A program made the translations under genes and the position numbers. The notes beneath the pieces were generated by a model. That model searched no databases. It saw only the letters and a program-made list of their open reading frames with translations, and had not been told where the DNA came from. From CAZOAR01 sp964577985 (GTDB lineage: Bacteria > Gemmatimonadota > CAZMKB01 > CAZNLH01), in the NCBI GenBank assembly GCA_964577985.1, contig CAZOAR010000001.1, positions 56,291-120,290 on the forward strand: 64,000 nt of DNA, written 5' to 3'. The stretch's first letter is position 1, and each line of letters opens with the position of its first letter. Below are positions 17,529 through 25,533 of the stretch, piece by piece.

Positions 17529-18071
17529 TCAGGACAGACGAGCACGGCATATTGCCCTGACAACGCGGACGGTCACATCCTCCTCGGGACTCTCGTCGAC
17601 ATCGATGATCTCGTCGCAATCGCTGTAGAGACTATCTCGCTCTTCAAGAACGGCCAGAACATCATCCCTTCCCGCGCAGTGATGCAGCAGGGGTCTCTCT
17701 GCCGCACCCTGACAACGCTTCATTCTTCTTTCAAATTCTTCGATACCGATCCGAAGCCATATTATAAATGAAGATTCCCTCAGGAGTTCCACGTTGTCTC
17801 TTCGGAGTACTATCCCACCTCCAGGCACGAGAAGCTGGTTTTCTTTTCGGGAAATATCACGCAGGACTTCAGACTCGAGTTCCCTGAAATGCTCCTCGCC
17901 CAGGCTGGAAAAGATTTCGTTGATCGTCATGCGGGAGCGCGTTTCGATTATCGAGTCGAGGTCGACCAGTGTCAAGCCTGTTCGGCTCGCCGCTTCTCTC
18001 CCCACAGTAGTCTTGCCGGAGAGCATGAAGCCCGTAAGGGCTACATTTCTCTTTCTCTCAATCCCGCCCAC
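17529..18071 (-). CDS. aroK: Shikimate kinase
   Basis: 180 residues. It phosphorylates shikimate at the 3-hydroxyl using ATP. Walker A is GFMLSGKTTVG, and LVDLDSIIETRSRMTINEIF supplies the shikimate-binding Asp and Arg; VPGGGIVLRRDN is the family GGG region. The start is GTG with AAGGG upstream and overlaps the end of aroC by 14 bases, so the two are coupled. They sit directly behind pilQ, which recalls the pilMNOPQ-aroKB arrangement of gammaproteobacteria although aroC replaces aroB. Confidence 0.93.
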   Translation of the reverse strand: MGGIERKRNVALTGFMLSGKTTVGREAASRTGLTLVDLDSIIETRSRMTINEIFSSLGEEHFRELESEVLRDISRKENQLLVPGGGIVLRRDNVELLRESSFIIWLRIGIEEFERRMKRCQGAAERPLLHHCAGRDDVLAVLEERDSLYSDCDEIIDVDESPEEDVTVRVVRAICRARLS

Positions 18072-19287
18072 TTCTGCCCTTGCCGAGAAGTTTTCGAGTC
18101 TCCTTCATATAATTCTCAAGATTGGCCTTGAGATCCCTCAGCGTGTCTCCTCCGAACTTCTCCAGGAGAAGGTCGCCCAGGACCATCGCCACCATCGCTT
18201 CGCCTATCACGCCCGCTGCCGGTACCGCGCATACATCTCCTCTTTCCACCGCAGCCAGATCAGGCTCAAGGGTGTTGAGATCAACGCTGACCAGGGGTTT
18301 CCTGAGGGTTGGGACAGGTTTCATGGCGGCCCTGACCACTATTTCTTCTCCGTTCGACACTCCCCCTTCTATTCCACCCGCCCTGTTGGTCTCCCTGAAG
18401 AATCCCGCAGATCTATTCTCATCATTGTCATGTATATAGTGGATAGAATCGTGAACAGACGACCCTCTCATACCGGCATTCCTGAAAGCCGGCCCGATCT
18501 CGACACCCTTCACGCCCGGAATAGACAACAATGCGGCCCCCAGACGGGCATCCAGCCTTCTGTCCCATTGCGCATAGGAACCGAGACCGACGGGAGGACC
18601 CAGAGCTATCACCTCGAAGACTCCACCCACCGTGTCACCTTCTCTTCCCGCGGTATCCACCTCCTCGATCGCCCTGCTGGAGAGCGACCTGTCGAGGCAT
18701 CTGAGAGGATCATTGTCAGCGTCCTTCAGCTCGAGTTCCCCGGCGAGGACACTCTGCCGAACGCCGCCGTACCACCCATTCCCGATGATCGAACCGATCT
18801 CCACGACGTGACTGCCGACCACCACGCCAAGCTCACCAATGAGCGCTCTTGCACAGTACCCGACCGCGACTCTCGCAGCCGTCTCTCTGGCGCTTGCCCT
18901 CTCCAGGACGTCACGGATATCCCGCCGGCCATACTTCAAGAGTCCCGCCAGGTCCGCATGACCGGGACGCGGTTTACTGATAACATCCCCCGGCTTCTCT
19001 CCCGTCTGAGGCCTTGTCAATGACATTATTCGTGCCCATTTTTTTCTTTCTCCGTTGGGTATGAATATGGAGACCGGACTCCCTGTAGTCTCTCCATGGC
19101 GTACGCCCGAAAGGATGATGGCACTGTCTCTTCTCCGGCTCATCCGTTGACCCCTCCCATGACCCCTTTGCCGGCGTCGTAACTCCCCGGTTATCGCTTC
19201 GCTGGAGAGAATGAGGCCTGCGGGCATTCCTTCCAGTATGGCCACCAATCCTCTGCCATGTGATTCTCCTGCAGTTAAGAAGCGCAA
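18058..19287 (-). CDS. aroC: Chorismate synthase
   Basis: 409 residues. It converts 5-enolpyruvylshikimate-3-phosphate to chorismate using reduced FMN. Signatures seen: FLTAGESHGRGLVAILEGMPAG near the start, RRQRGHGRGQRM, RPGHADLAG and ARETAARVAVG. The start is TTG at 19287, where GGAGAGGA is correctly placed; no in-frame ATG fits. The N-terminal Met-Arg-Phe-Leu aligns with the usual family start. It is followed by overlapping aroK and lies 209 bases after pilQ; a TATATTATATAT stretch near 19447-19461 could be part of an internal promoter. Confidence 0.96.
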   Translation of the reverse strand: MRFLTAGESHGRGLVAILEGMPAGLILSSEAITGELRRRQRGHGRGQRMSRRRDSAIILSGVRHGETTGSPVSIFIPNGERKKWARIMSLTRPQTGEKPGDVISKPRPGHADLAGLLKYGRRDIRDVLERASARETAARVAVGYCARALIGELGVVVGSHVVEIGSIIGNGWYGGVRQSVLAGELELKDADNDPLRCLDRSLSSRAIEEVDTAGREGDTVGGVFEVIALGPPVGLGSYAQWDRRLDARLGAALLSIPGVKGVEIGPAFRNAGMRGSSVHDSIHYIHDNDENRSAGFFRETNRAGGIEGGVSNGEEIVVRAAMKPVPTLRKPLVSVDLNTLEPDLAAVERGDVCAVPAAGVIGEAMVAMVLGDLLLEKFGGDTLRDLKANLENYMKETRKLLGKGRSGRD

Positions 19288-19496
19288 TCTGCAATCCTCT
19301 CCATCATGTTGTCGTCAGCCTGAACGCGCCCCCGACGTGGCGATGTTACTCTCACGCTATCGCTGAGCCAGGCCGCAGACCGACAACCGGAAAGCATTCA
19401 GCCTGATCCAACAGGCAAATCCCGCGCGCAACGCCGGACTCTGCCATATATATAATATAAGCGTGGCTACAGGGCCAGAAACAGGAAACTATGAGA

Positions 19497-21182
19497 TCAG
19501 GAGGCTATGTAGGGGGTAACGAAGATCAAGAGATCCTTTTTCTCCACCCTGTCACTCGTGTACCTGAACAATCGTCCAAGCAGGGGAATCTTCGACAGGA
19601 TCGGAACACCGCGATGAGTCTTGACGGTGTCTACAGTGGTGAGGCCACCTATGACGGCGGTTTGACCATCCTCAACCATTAGAGTAGTCTTCCCTTCCTG
19701 GGTCTGGAACTCCACACCAAACTCCGTGGGAACTGTAACCGCACTGCTTCGCTCCGCCTTCAAATCCATTATGATCTTCCGGTCGTTCGTAATATGGGGG
19801 GTTACTGTCAGCTTGATCCCGGTTTCGATCAATTCGATGCTGGCTGCAGCTGTGGCCTGAGCTCCTACATCCAGCACCCTGATGGGGGTTTTCTCTCCAA
19901 CAAAGACTGAAGCCTCGAGGTTGTCAAGCGTTGTGATCTGGGGCTGGGCCTGCACATCTATCATCTGGTTCTCTTCGAGGGCCTCCAGAATCGTGGATAT
20001 GCTGGTCCCTGTCTTAAACGTCCCGAAAGTCATTTCAAGGAAGGGATCCGCGACTGTCTGACCCGTCTTGACCTCGCCATACGTGTCGACCGTCGGGTCG
20101 AGCAGGTTAGAAGCCTTCCAGTCTATGCCGAGTTGTCTGAGATCGACGGAATTGACGAAGAGGAGTTTTGATTTTATCGTGACCTGTTCGGTCTTTACGT
20201 CCAACCGTGTAACCACATCCCGGATGAGCTTGACTCTTTCCGGAACGTCCGCGACAACAAGCGAGTTCGTCTTGGTATCCGTCTGCACACTGCCTCTTTC
20301 TGAGAGCATCGACTCGATAGTAGAGGAGATATCCTCTGGGTTGACATAGTTCAGACTGATGACCGTAGGCTCAAGCAGTTCGAGATTCTCCTGGCCCCTC
20401 AGCGCCTCCATCCGATCGACCCTGTATATCCCATCCTTAATCTCGACTCCATATCCGTTCGCCCGCATCAGGACACCGAAGGCCTTGTCCCATGGGAGAT
20501 CCATGATCTTTGCCGTCACCTTTCCCTCAACCTCTCTCCCTGCAACAATACTCACGCCGCTGAACTCGGAAAAGGCCCTGATGACCGCCCTGATATCTGC
20601 GTCATGGAAGTCCACGGTGATCAGCTTCGGTCCCGCCTCCGCCGTTATCCCCTGCGTTTCTGGCTCCACGTCTGCCGCCTGTGGATCGACAGTCTGAGGC
20701 TCCGCGTCTGCCGCCTGCGGATCGATTCTCTGAGGCTCTTCTCCTCCCGCCTCTTTCGCCTCTACAATCTGCCATCGCTGGAACTTTCCCCCCGGGTTTG
20801 TAAATACAACCGTTACCTCTTTTTCCCCGGGATACACAGAGTAGGGGAGTTCCTTCTGCAAATCGATGACAACACGAGACAGGTCGTCTTTGTACTGACT
20901 GGTCCTGATCGCGAGAATCCCCCCCCTGTTGAGATCGAGAAACTTCTTCTGCGTGAGATGGTTCCACGTGCCCGGCAGATCTACAACTATTCTGGGCGGA
21001 GAATCGAGAAAGAAGGCATTGTGTGTGAATGATTCCGTCCCCTCGATGGACACTTCCGTCGCTTCACCGGCGGACTTGACAGAAATTCCGACGAGTCTTC
21101 CAGCCCCCGACAAGGTTGAAGCCGGCCATAAGATCAAGACCAGTAAGGAGGATATAACACCCTTGCGAAGGATAGAAATCAT
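19497..21182 (-). CDS. pilQ: Type IV pilus secretin PilQ
   Basis: 561 residues. It forms the outer-membrane channel for the pilus. A signal peptide (MISILRKGVISSLLVLILWPAS) leads to an AMIN domain (about residues 30-130), a low-complexity linker with a duplicated 12-residue unit, an STN/N0 domain (ITVDFHDADIRAVIRAFSEFSGV), an N1 domain with the SGxV-like NPEDISSTIESML region, and the C-terminal secretin domain ending EKKDLLIFVTPYI. It is shorter than the PilQ of Pseudomonas because only one AMIN is present. ATGA overlap with pilP. Last pil gene of this operon; aroC follows. Confidence 0.95.
   Translation of the reverse strand: MISILRKGVISSLLVLILWPASTLSGAGRLVGISVKSAGEATEVSIEGTESFTHNAFFLDSPPRIVVDLPGTWNHLTQKKFLDLNRGGILAIRTSQYKDDLSRVVIDLQKELPYSVYPGEKEVTVVFTNPGGKFQRWQIVEAKEAGGEEPQRIDPQAADAEPQTVDPQAADVEPETQGITAEAGPKLITVDFHDADIRAVIRAFSEFSGVSIVAGREVEGKVTAKIMDLPWDKAFGVLMRANGYGVEIKDGIYRVDRMEALRGQENLELLEPTVISLNYVNPEDISSTIESMLSERGSVQTDTKTNSLVVADVPERVKLIRDVVTRLDVKTEQVTIKSKLLFVNSVDLRQLGIDWKASNLLDPTVDTYGEVKTGQTVADPFLEMTFGTFKTGTSISTILEALEENQMIDVQAQPQITTLDNLEASVFVGEKTPIRVLDVGAQATAAASIELIETGIKLTVTPHITNDRKIIMDLKAERSSAVTVPTEFGVEFQTQEGKTTLMVEDGQTAVIGGLTTVDTVKTHRGVPILSKIPLLGRLFRYTSDRVEKKDLLIFVTPYIAS
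20661..20732. repeat. Two tandem 36-bp units inside pilQ
   Basis: Two adjacent 36-base units, 30 of 36 positions the same, encode the repeated peptide (I/V)DPQAADAEPQ-like in the linker between the AMIN and STN domains. The start of a third unit follows. It is probably a slippage-prone flexible spacer whose copy number may vary. Confidence 0.75.
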
Positions 21183-21763
21183 ATCGGCCGCTCCTCTTCG
21201 AGAAATAACTCTTTTACGACATTATGGACCATCCCGAACTCCACAACCCGGAAAACCGCTGCGTCCTCCCTTATTGCTACCAGTCTCGCTCCGGCGAGTT
21301 TGTCCCCTACGTGCAACGGGTATCCTCTCCCCTTGCTGTCTTCCATAACAACCATGCCGACACTATCGTCCCACATGATACCAGTGAGCATCAGCGCGTT
21401 CAAAGACAGACCTTCCAACTGCTGACCTTCAGACAATAGCGGATGGAAAGGGTCTTTGCCGTTTCGCACCCTGTAGTCGTAGTATCTCCGCGTGTATATC
21501 AATGAAGGGGCATCTACCGTCACCTCCTCGGTATCTTCTCGATCAATCCTCTCCACCGACCGCTCGACAGAAGCTTGCCTGTCTTGACCCCGCTCATCAC
21601 CGGACCCGCTGATCGATGACACGACCTCCTCCAGCAGGCCTCCATGCGGTGCGCCTGTCTCTCCGCCATCGGGTTTTTCCGCTCCCTTCCCGGCACATCC
21701 TGTCAAGCCGACAGCCAGCAGTATCGAAATCAAGCCTTTAGACAACCTAACCAGTCTTCTCAT
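21179..21763 (-). CDS. pilP: Type IV pilus lipoprotein PilP
   Basis: 194 residues from ATG 21763. Signal peptide with lipobox (LAVGLTGC, Cys about residue 23) anchors it in a membrane facing the periplasm. A variable acidic linker leads to a C-terminal beta domain (GKDPFHPLL, LNALMLTGIMW, GYPLHVGDKLAGARLVAI) typical of PilP, which links the PilN/PilO alignment complex to PilQ. Its start lies 17 bases inside the end of pilO and its stop overlaps pilQ (ATGA), so it is coupled on both sides. Confidence 0.9.
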   Translation of the reverse strand: MRRLVRLSKGLISILLAVGLTGCAGKGAEKPDGGETGAPHGGLLEEVVSSISGSGDERGQDRQASVERSVERIDREDTEEVTVDAPSLIYTRRYYDYRVRNGKDPFHPLLSEGQQLEGLSLNALMLTGIMWDDSVGMVVMEDSKGRGYPLHVGDKLAGARLVAIREDAAVFRVVEFGMVHNVVKELFLEEERPI

Positions 21764-22388
21764 GTTTCTTCTTGACCACGCCCCGGTTATCATCCGAAAG
21801 AACAAAGGTGGAGAGTTCGAAATTCGCCACAACGTCCCTTTCTTTCCTCGGATTCTCTCTCTTCTGAGACACGAGAGTAATACTCGACGTCTTCACGATC
21901 CTCGGCGAATTTCCGATCCTGGCCAGGAAAGCGCCGATATCATGATATCGGCCCCTCACAGACACTTTGTAAATCTGCTCCTCATACAGCTGGCTTTCCC
22001 GGGAGCCCGCCGGCTCAAAGAGGATGGCAGTTATCCCCGTCCTGATCCCTTTTCTTTCCACCATCTCCAGAAAATCGGGGACTTCCTCCGCCTTTGGCAA
22101 CAGCCGCTCCAGAACTTGAAGCTGGCCTTCAAGCTCGCCGAGTTCGACCTTCAGATCCTCTATATTATGCCGTTCAACCCTTTTCTTTGCGAGTTCAACG
22201 TGTCGATCAATACGACGCAGCCGGGCCTCCAGCAGCGCGATTTGAGCGGTCTGCCCGCTGTATACCAGCGCGTAGAAGGCGTACACGATCCCGACTGCGA
22301 CTATCCCTCCAAGGATAAGTCTCTGAATTCCGGGGTCTTTGAGATCGGGCGACAATCTGTTCCTCCGCCAGGGATGAAATGTCCTCAA
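21747..22388 (-). CDS. pilO: Type IV pilus inner-membrane alignment protein PilO
   Basis: 213 residues. A short cytoplasmic N terminus, one membrane helix (LILGGIVAVGIVYAFYALVY), a coiled-coil (about residues 50-100, ELEGQLQVLERLLPKAEEVPDFLEMVE) and a C-terminal ferredoxin-like domain with YKVSVRGRYHDIGAFLARIGN match PilO, partner of PilN. The start is TTG, overlapping the stop of the preceding lipoprotein gene as TTGA. The position between that lipoprotein and pilP supports the call. Confidence 0.9.
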   Translation of the reverse strand: MRTFHPWRRNRLSPDLKDPGIQRLILGGIVAVGIVYAFYALVYSGQTAQIALLEARLRRIDRHVELAKKRVERHNIEDLKVELGELEGQLQVLERLLPKAEEVPDFLEMVERKGIRTGITAILFEPAGSRESQLYEEQIYKVSVRGRYHDIGAFLARIGNSPRIVKTSSITLVSQKRENPRKERDVVANFELSTFVLSDDNRGVVKKKHEKTG

Positions 22389-22900
22389 CTACCGGCACGA
22401 GAACGTCGCTCATGGACGTTCGAAGAGTCTCCGGAAGACGATATGAAATCTGTCAGGTAGACGTCCCACACCTCCAATTCCGCCCCCCTCTGGATAGTCA
22501 GTCCTCCACCCAGATCCAGCTGCCTCCCCTGGTAAAACATGATGACCCTGGCGTCTCCTACATACCTCGGAAACTCCGGGTCCGTAATACCGCCGACATC
22601 TTCCTCAGGTTTGTCTCGCAGCGGGATAAAGCCAAGAAAAATATCCGCCTCGTATCTGCCATCCTGGTCCGTCTTTATGGAGGTATCTCCGCCCAGATAT
22701 GCCACGTCCGAGTTGGGGTCAGATTCCACCCACACGACAACATCCGGAACACCCGTCGGGTCAGTCACAGAATTCAAGACCCTGCCCGAAATCACCGCGT
22801 AACTGTCGTCGTTATTGACCTTCCCGCATCCGTTGAAGGGCAGCACAACTGCGACAAGAAGAAAAGACGCGACTCTTGCGATCTTCAGGTTTCTGCTCAT
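22385..22900 (-). CDS. Probable lipoprotein with a transthyretin/carboxypeptidase-regulatory-like domain, inserted in the pil operon
   Basis: 171 residues from ATG 22900, chosen because AGGAGGT stands 9 bases before it and it opens a signal peptide (SRNLKIARVASFLLVAVVLPFNGC; the lipobox is imperfect). The mature part begins with a beta-sandwich-like stretch, VISGRVLNSVTDPTGVPDVVVWVES, then DTSIKTDQDGRYEADIFLG, resembling carboxypeptidase-regulatory or transthyretin-like domains. The C terminus (LDLGGGLTIQRGAELEVWDVYLTDF) is also beta-rich. It sits between pilN and pilO, where other bacteria have nothing, and is coupled to pilO by TTGA. Probably a periplasmic accessory of the pilus; function unknown. 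Confidence 0.75.
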   Translation of the reverse strand: MSRNLKIARVASFLLVAVVLPFNGCGKVNNDDSYAVISGRVLNSVTDPTGVPDVVVWVESDPNSDVAYLGGDTSIKTDQDGRYEADIFLGFIPLRDKPEEDVGGITDPEFPRYVGDARVIMFYQGRQLDLGGGLTIQRGAELEVWDVYLTDFISSSGDSSNVHERRSRAGS

Positions 22901-22959
22901 GTCTTTTCCACCTCCTGTGATCAGGGATATCCAGGCTCGTAGAAGGGCCGAAGGCCGCT

Positions 22960-23598
22960 TCATTCCTGTTTCTCTCCCTGTCCGCCGTCCAGGACCAATT
23001 CAGTCGAAGATCCTTTCCTGTAATGGCATTCCACCATGAACGCCATCGTCGAGTAGCCATCTATAGAATGTTCTTTCGAACTGATCAACTTGACATCTTC
23101 AATCTGTTGAAGCCGGGCCAGTCTTCGCATAAAATTCGCCACCTCTATGTTCGAGAAAGAAACCCCCTCTATCCTGAAAACGAGCGCGGGGAAAGGGGCC
23201 ACAGTCTCGATGCGTGTCAACCATGTAACCGCCGGCAGAGCGTCATTGATGCCGGCCATCAACCTGGGCCAGAGATAGCGGTGCTTGTCCACTCTGCTGA
23301 TGATGTCTATCCGCTCCTTTATCCATTCCTCTCGATTCCTGATGTCGTTTATCAGGCGGATAGACTCTGCGTAACTTATCGAATCAGCGACCGCGACCTC
23401 TATATTCTCGTTCAGCCTGCTTATGGCGCTCTTGTTCATGACATAGGAGACGATGCCCACCAGAAGTATGAGTCCTGCCAGACCCAGTGACAGCATCGAC
23501 GCGCGATTACTGGATGGGAAGGAGAACTCTACTCTTGGAGTCTTCCCCCTGAAAAATTTTCTTCTTCTTGGTCCCTGGAACAGGTTGATGCTCAGCAT
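22960..23598 (-). CDS. pilN: Type IV pilus assembly protein PilN
   Basis: 212 residues. The N-terminal tail INLFQGPRR corresponds to the PilN motif that docks into the PilM groove. One membrane helix (MLSLGLAGLILLVGIVSYVM) and a coiled-coil follow, then a periplasmic domain with WPRLMAGINDALPAVTWLTRIE and NIEVANFMRRLARLQQIEDVKLI, typical of PilN. AGGATGAT precedes the ATG. It begins 7 bases after pilM and is followed, after about 60 bases, by the inserted lipoprotein gene. Confidence 0.92.
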   Translation of the reverse strand: MLSINLFQGPRRRKFFRGKTPRVEFSFPSSNRASMLSLGLAGLILLVGIVSYVMNKSAISRLNENIEVAVADSISYAESIRLINDIRNREEWIKERIDIISRVDKHRYLWPRLMAGINDALPAVTWLTRIETVAPFPALVFRIEGVSFSNIEVANFMRRLARLQQIEDVKLISSKEHSIDGYSTMAFMVECHYRKGSSTELVLDGGQGEKQE

Positions 23599-23605
23599 AT
23601 CATCC

Positions 23606-24646
23606 TCATCTGAGACCCAGCCCTATAGCCTGCATCAACAGCGGAGAGATATCTTCCACAGACTCGTCCACCAGCAGATTCTCCCTAATGTCCAGGCCTC
23701 GAAGCGGATTGGCTATCTCAAGAGGGATGGACAGCCTGTCCTCGAGCACATCGAGCAGCCCCGGAATTCTGGCTCCTCCTCCGCTGAGATAGATTCTGGA
23801 GGGCTTCTCTTCTTCGCCGAGTGTTTTCAGATAGCTGAAGGTGCGGGTGATACCCACGACAAGATCTTCTGATCCGGCCGATATGACAGGCCGCACTTCG
23901 CCGTCGCTTATTCCATCCGGGTTGATCCCCAGGACGTATGACTCAGCATCTTCGACTGAAATGCCGAGCTTCTTTCTCATCTGATCCACGAAGACTATAC
24001 CACCGAAAGGGATGTCTCTATTGAAGAGAGGAATCCCTCGGTGAATGAGGCTGATGACAGTGACGTCGCGCCCTATATCCAGCAGGCAGACGACATCTTC
24101 GAAGGTCTCCGGATAACTCAGCTCGAACGCGTTTTGAATAGCGAAGGCGTCCACATCGACGATAACGGGGTCAAGACCCGCGGCGACCGCCAGCTCTATC
24201 CTCGAATCAACATTCGTTCTCTTACCGGCCACCAGCAGCACGTCCATCTGGTCTCCTTCGCCGGCGGAGTCAAGGATGTGAAAATCTACATATACATCGT
24301 CTATGTTGAACGGTATGTGCTGCTCTGCTTCCCACTTGATGATCTGTCCAACTTCGTCCTCCGACATCCGGTCCATCTCTATCCGTTTGACGATCACCTC
24401 CCGACTCGACATGGCTAATGCCACTTCGCTCGTCTCAAACTCCGAAGAACTCAGCAAGGATCGAATTGTATCGACTACCAGCTTCTTGTGCGGCACTTTT
24501 TCTCCTTCTGAGACTTGAAAGATTTGCGCAACACCGATATTCGCCAGTTGATGACGCTGGTCTTCCCTGCGCACTTCCACAAGTTTCACGAGATGGCCGC
24601 CGATGTCTAGCCCCAGCATGCCTTCTTTTTTTCTGAAGAACGCCAT
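23606..24646 (-). CDS. pilM: Type IV pilus actin-like ATPase PilM
   Basis: 346 residues from ATG 24646 (GGGGAG upstream). Actin/FtsA-like cytoplasmic protein: GLDIGGHLVKLVEV phosphate-1 motif, YVDFHILDSAGEG in the 1C-like domain, DVVCLLDIGRDVTVISLI phosphate-2 and RIYLSGGGARIPGL adenosine motif. It binds ATP and the PilN tail to form the cytoplasmic ring. First gene of pilM-N-x-O-P-Q-aroC-aroK, with a near-consensus promoter just upstream. Confidence 0.95.
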   Translation of the reverse strand: MAFFRKKEGMLGLDIGGHLVKLVEVRREDQRHQLANIGVAQIFQVSEGEKVPHKKLVVDTIRSLLSSSEFETSEVALAMSSREVIVKRIEMDRMSEDEVGQIIKWEAEQHIPFNIDDVYVDFHILDSAGEGDQMDVLLVAGKRTNVDSRIELAVAAGLDPVIVDVDAFAIQNAFELSYPETFEDVVCLLDIGRDVTVISLIHRGIPLFNRDIPFGGIVFVDQMRKKLGISVEDAESYVLGINPDGISDGEVRPVISAGSEDLVVGITRTFSYLKTLGEEEKPSRIYLSGGGARIPGLLDVLEDRLSIPLEIANPLRGLDIRENLLVDESVEDISPLLMQAIGLGLR

Positions 24647-24688
24647 ACCAACTCCCCATAACGCCCTTAAATACAATGGCTTACAGCA

Positions 24689-24717
24689 AGTATAAAAACA
24701 AAGGGCACAATTGTCAA
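24689..24717 (-). promoter_or_regulatory. Near-consensus sigma-70 promoter of the pilM operon
   Basis: Minus strand: TTGACA (24717-24712), exactly 17 bases, TATACT (24694-24689). Start expected near 24682, leaving a leader of about 36 bases with GGGGAG. It suggests the alignment complex and secretin genes are expressed constitutively, unlike pilA and pilB, which have sigma-54-type elements. Confidence 0.8.
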
Positions 24718-24728
24718 GTAAAAAAGCC

Positions 24729-24769
24729 CCGTGAAAATCAGATTATACACTTTTTCTTGTAATCTACGG
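24729..24769. repeat. Imperfect inverted repeat upstream of the pilM promoter
   Basis: AGATTATACA (24740-24749) pairs with TGTAATCT (24758-24765) with one bulge, flanked by CCGT (24729-24732) and ACGG (24766-24769). It lies just upstream of the pilM -35 and could be a regulator site or a structured RNA end. Low certainty. Confidence 0.35.
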
Positions 24770-24877
24770 TGTACCCTCTGCCCTGTAAGATCAACTTTTC
24801 TGAACCGGAATTCAGAATTTCTAGATATTATTGAGCAAAGATTATGCCGCGAGGGTGACGCTGGTCTCATCGACGAC

Positions 24878-24906
24878 TTGACAGCCTGCGGAAAGAGAGC
24901 TACTTA
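24878..24906 (+). promoter_or_regulatory. Weak possible promoter for the Yip1-like gene
   Basis: TTGACA (24878-24883), 17 bases, then TACTTA (24901-24906). The -35 is consensus; the -10 matches poorly. Confidence 0.25.
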
Positions 24907-24998
24907 TTAGGAGTCGGCGGCCGTCAGGGTATCCAGGTGGCTGACGCGCATGCAGCTGGAGGGATTTATCGGACGGACCCATCCAGGAGGAGCGGCAA

Positions 24999-25529
24999 AT
25001 GTTCGAAACCTGCAATTCTCCCGAGTACTACCTCAACAGTCTTAAGAATGTACTCCTGGCGCCAGATTTGTTTTTCGAGGAAGCACAGGCACGCGTCAAC
25101 TACCGAGACCCGGTGATTTTCCTCCTGGCGTGCCATCTGGCAGGTGGGGTTGTTTCGGCTGTATCAGGAGCAGGCGCAGGTATGCTGATCGAGTATCCTG
25201 TCTTCGGTGTGATGTCTGTCTGTCTTGTCGCATTCGTCGTTGATTACATACTGGGTAAGCTCTTCGGTGTCGCCTGTGACTATGGACGAAACTTCAGGAT
25301 AGTTGCCTACGGCGGTAGCTCGGTAGTGATCTTTTCATCCATTCCGCTGATTGGCTTTGTCGCTGCCCTTTACGGAATGTACCTCACAGGCGTGGGGATC
25401 ATGAAAGTGAACGGGACGACTTCGGGACAGGCCATCGTGACAGTGCTGTTGACTTTTTTATGCATGAACATCATTCGCTTCATACTACCACGGCTTGTGT
25501 CAATATCCGCGTTCGGATTCTTCACCTGA
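24999..25529 (+). CDS. Yip1-like multi-pass membrane protein
   Basis: 176 residues. An amphipathic N terminus (YYLNSLKNVLLAPDLFFEEAQAR) is followed by about five hydrophobic segments, including FLLACHLAGGVVSAVSG, VFGVMSVCLVAFVVDYILGKLFG and VIFSSIPLIGFVAALYGMYLTGVGIMKV. The order of a short soluble lead with P-x-x-F-F and five helices, with FRIVAYGGSS and GMYLTGVG near the end, resembles the bacterial Yip1 (DUF-type) family. The function is unknown. AGGAGGAGCGGC precedes the ATG. It stands alone on the plus strand and converges on the regulator gene with a 4-base gap. Confidence 0.75.
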   Translation: MFETCNSPEYYLNSLKNVLLAPDLFFEEAQARVNYRDPVIFLLACHLAGGVVSAVSGAGAGMLIEYPVFGVMSVCLVAFVVDYILGKLFGVACDYGRNFRIVAYGGSSVVIFSSIPLIGFVAALYGMYLTGVGIMKVNGTTSGQAIVTVLLTFLCMNIIRFILPRLVSISAFGFFT

Positions 25530-25533
25530 CGGT

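Larger units (their letters stand above)
24647..24998. other. 352-base divergent intergenic region between pilM and a Yip1-like gene
   Basis: AT-rich compared with its surroundings. It holds the pilM promoter, an imperfect hairpin at 24729-24769 and a weak possible promoter for the rightward gene at 24878-24906. A 67-codon minus-strand frame spans these signals and is not taken as a gene. Confidence 0.6.

Noticed and set aside
24667..24870. 67-codon frame upstream of pilM
   Set aside because: It spans the near-consensus pilM promoter and has low-complexity AT-rich codons.
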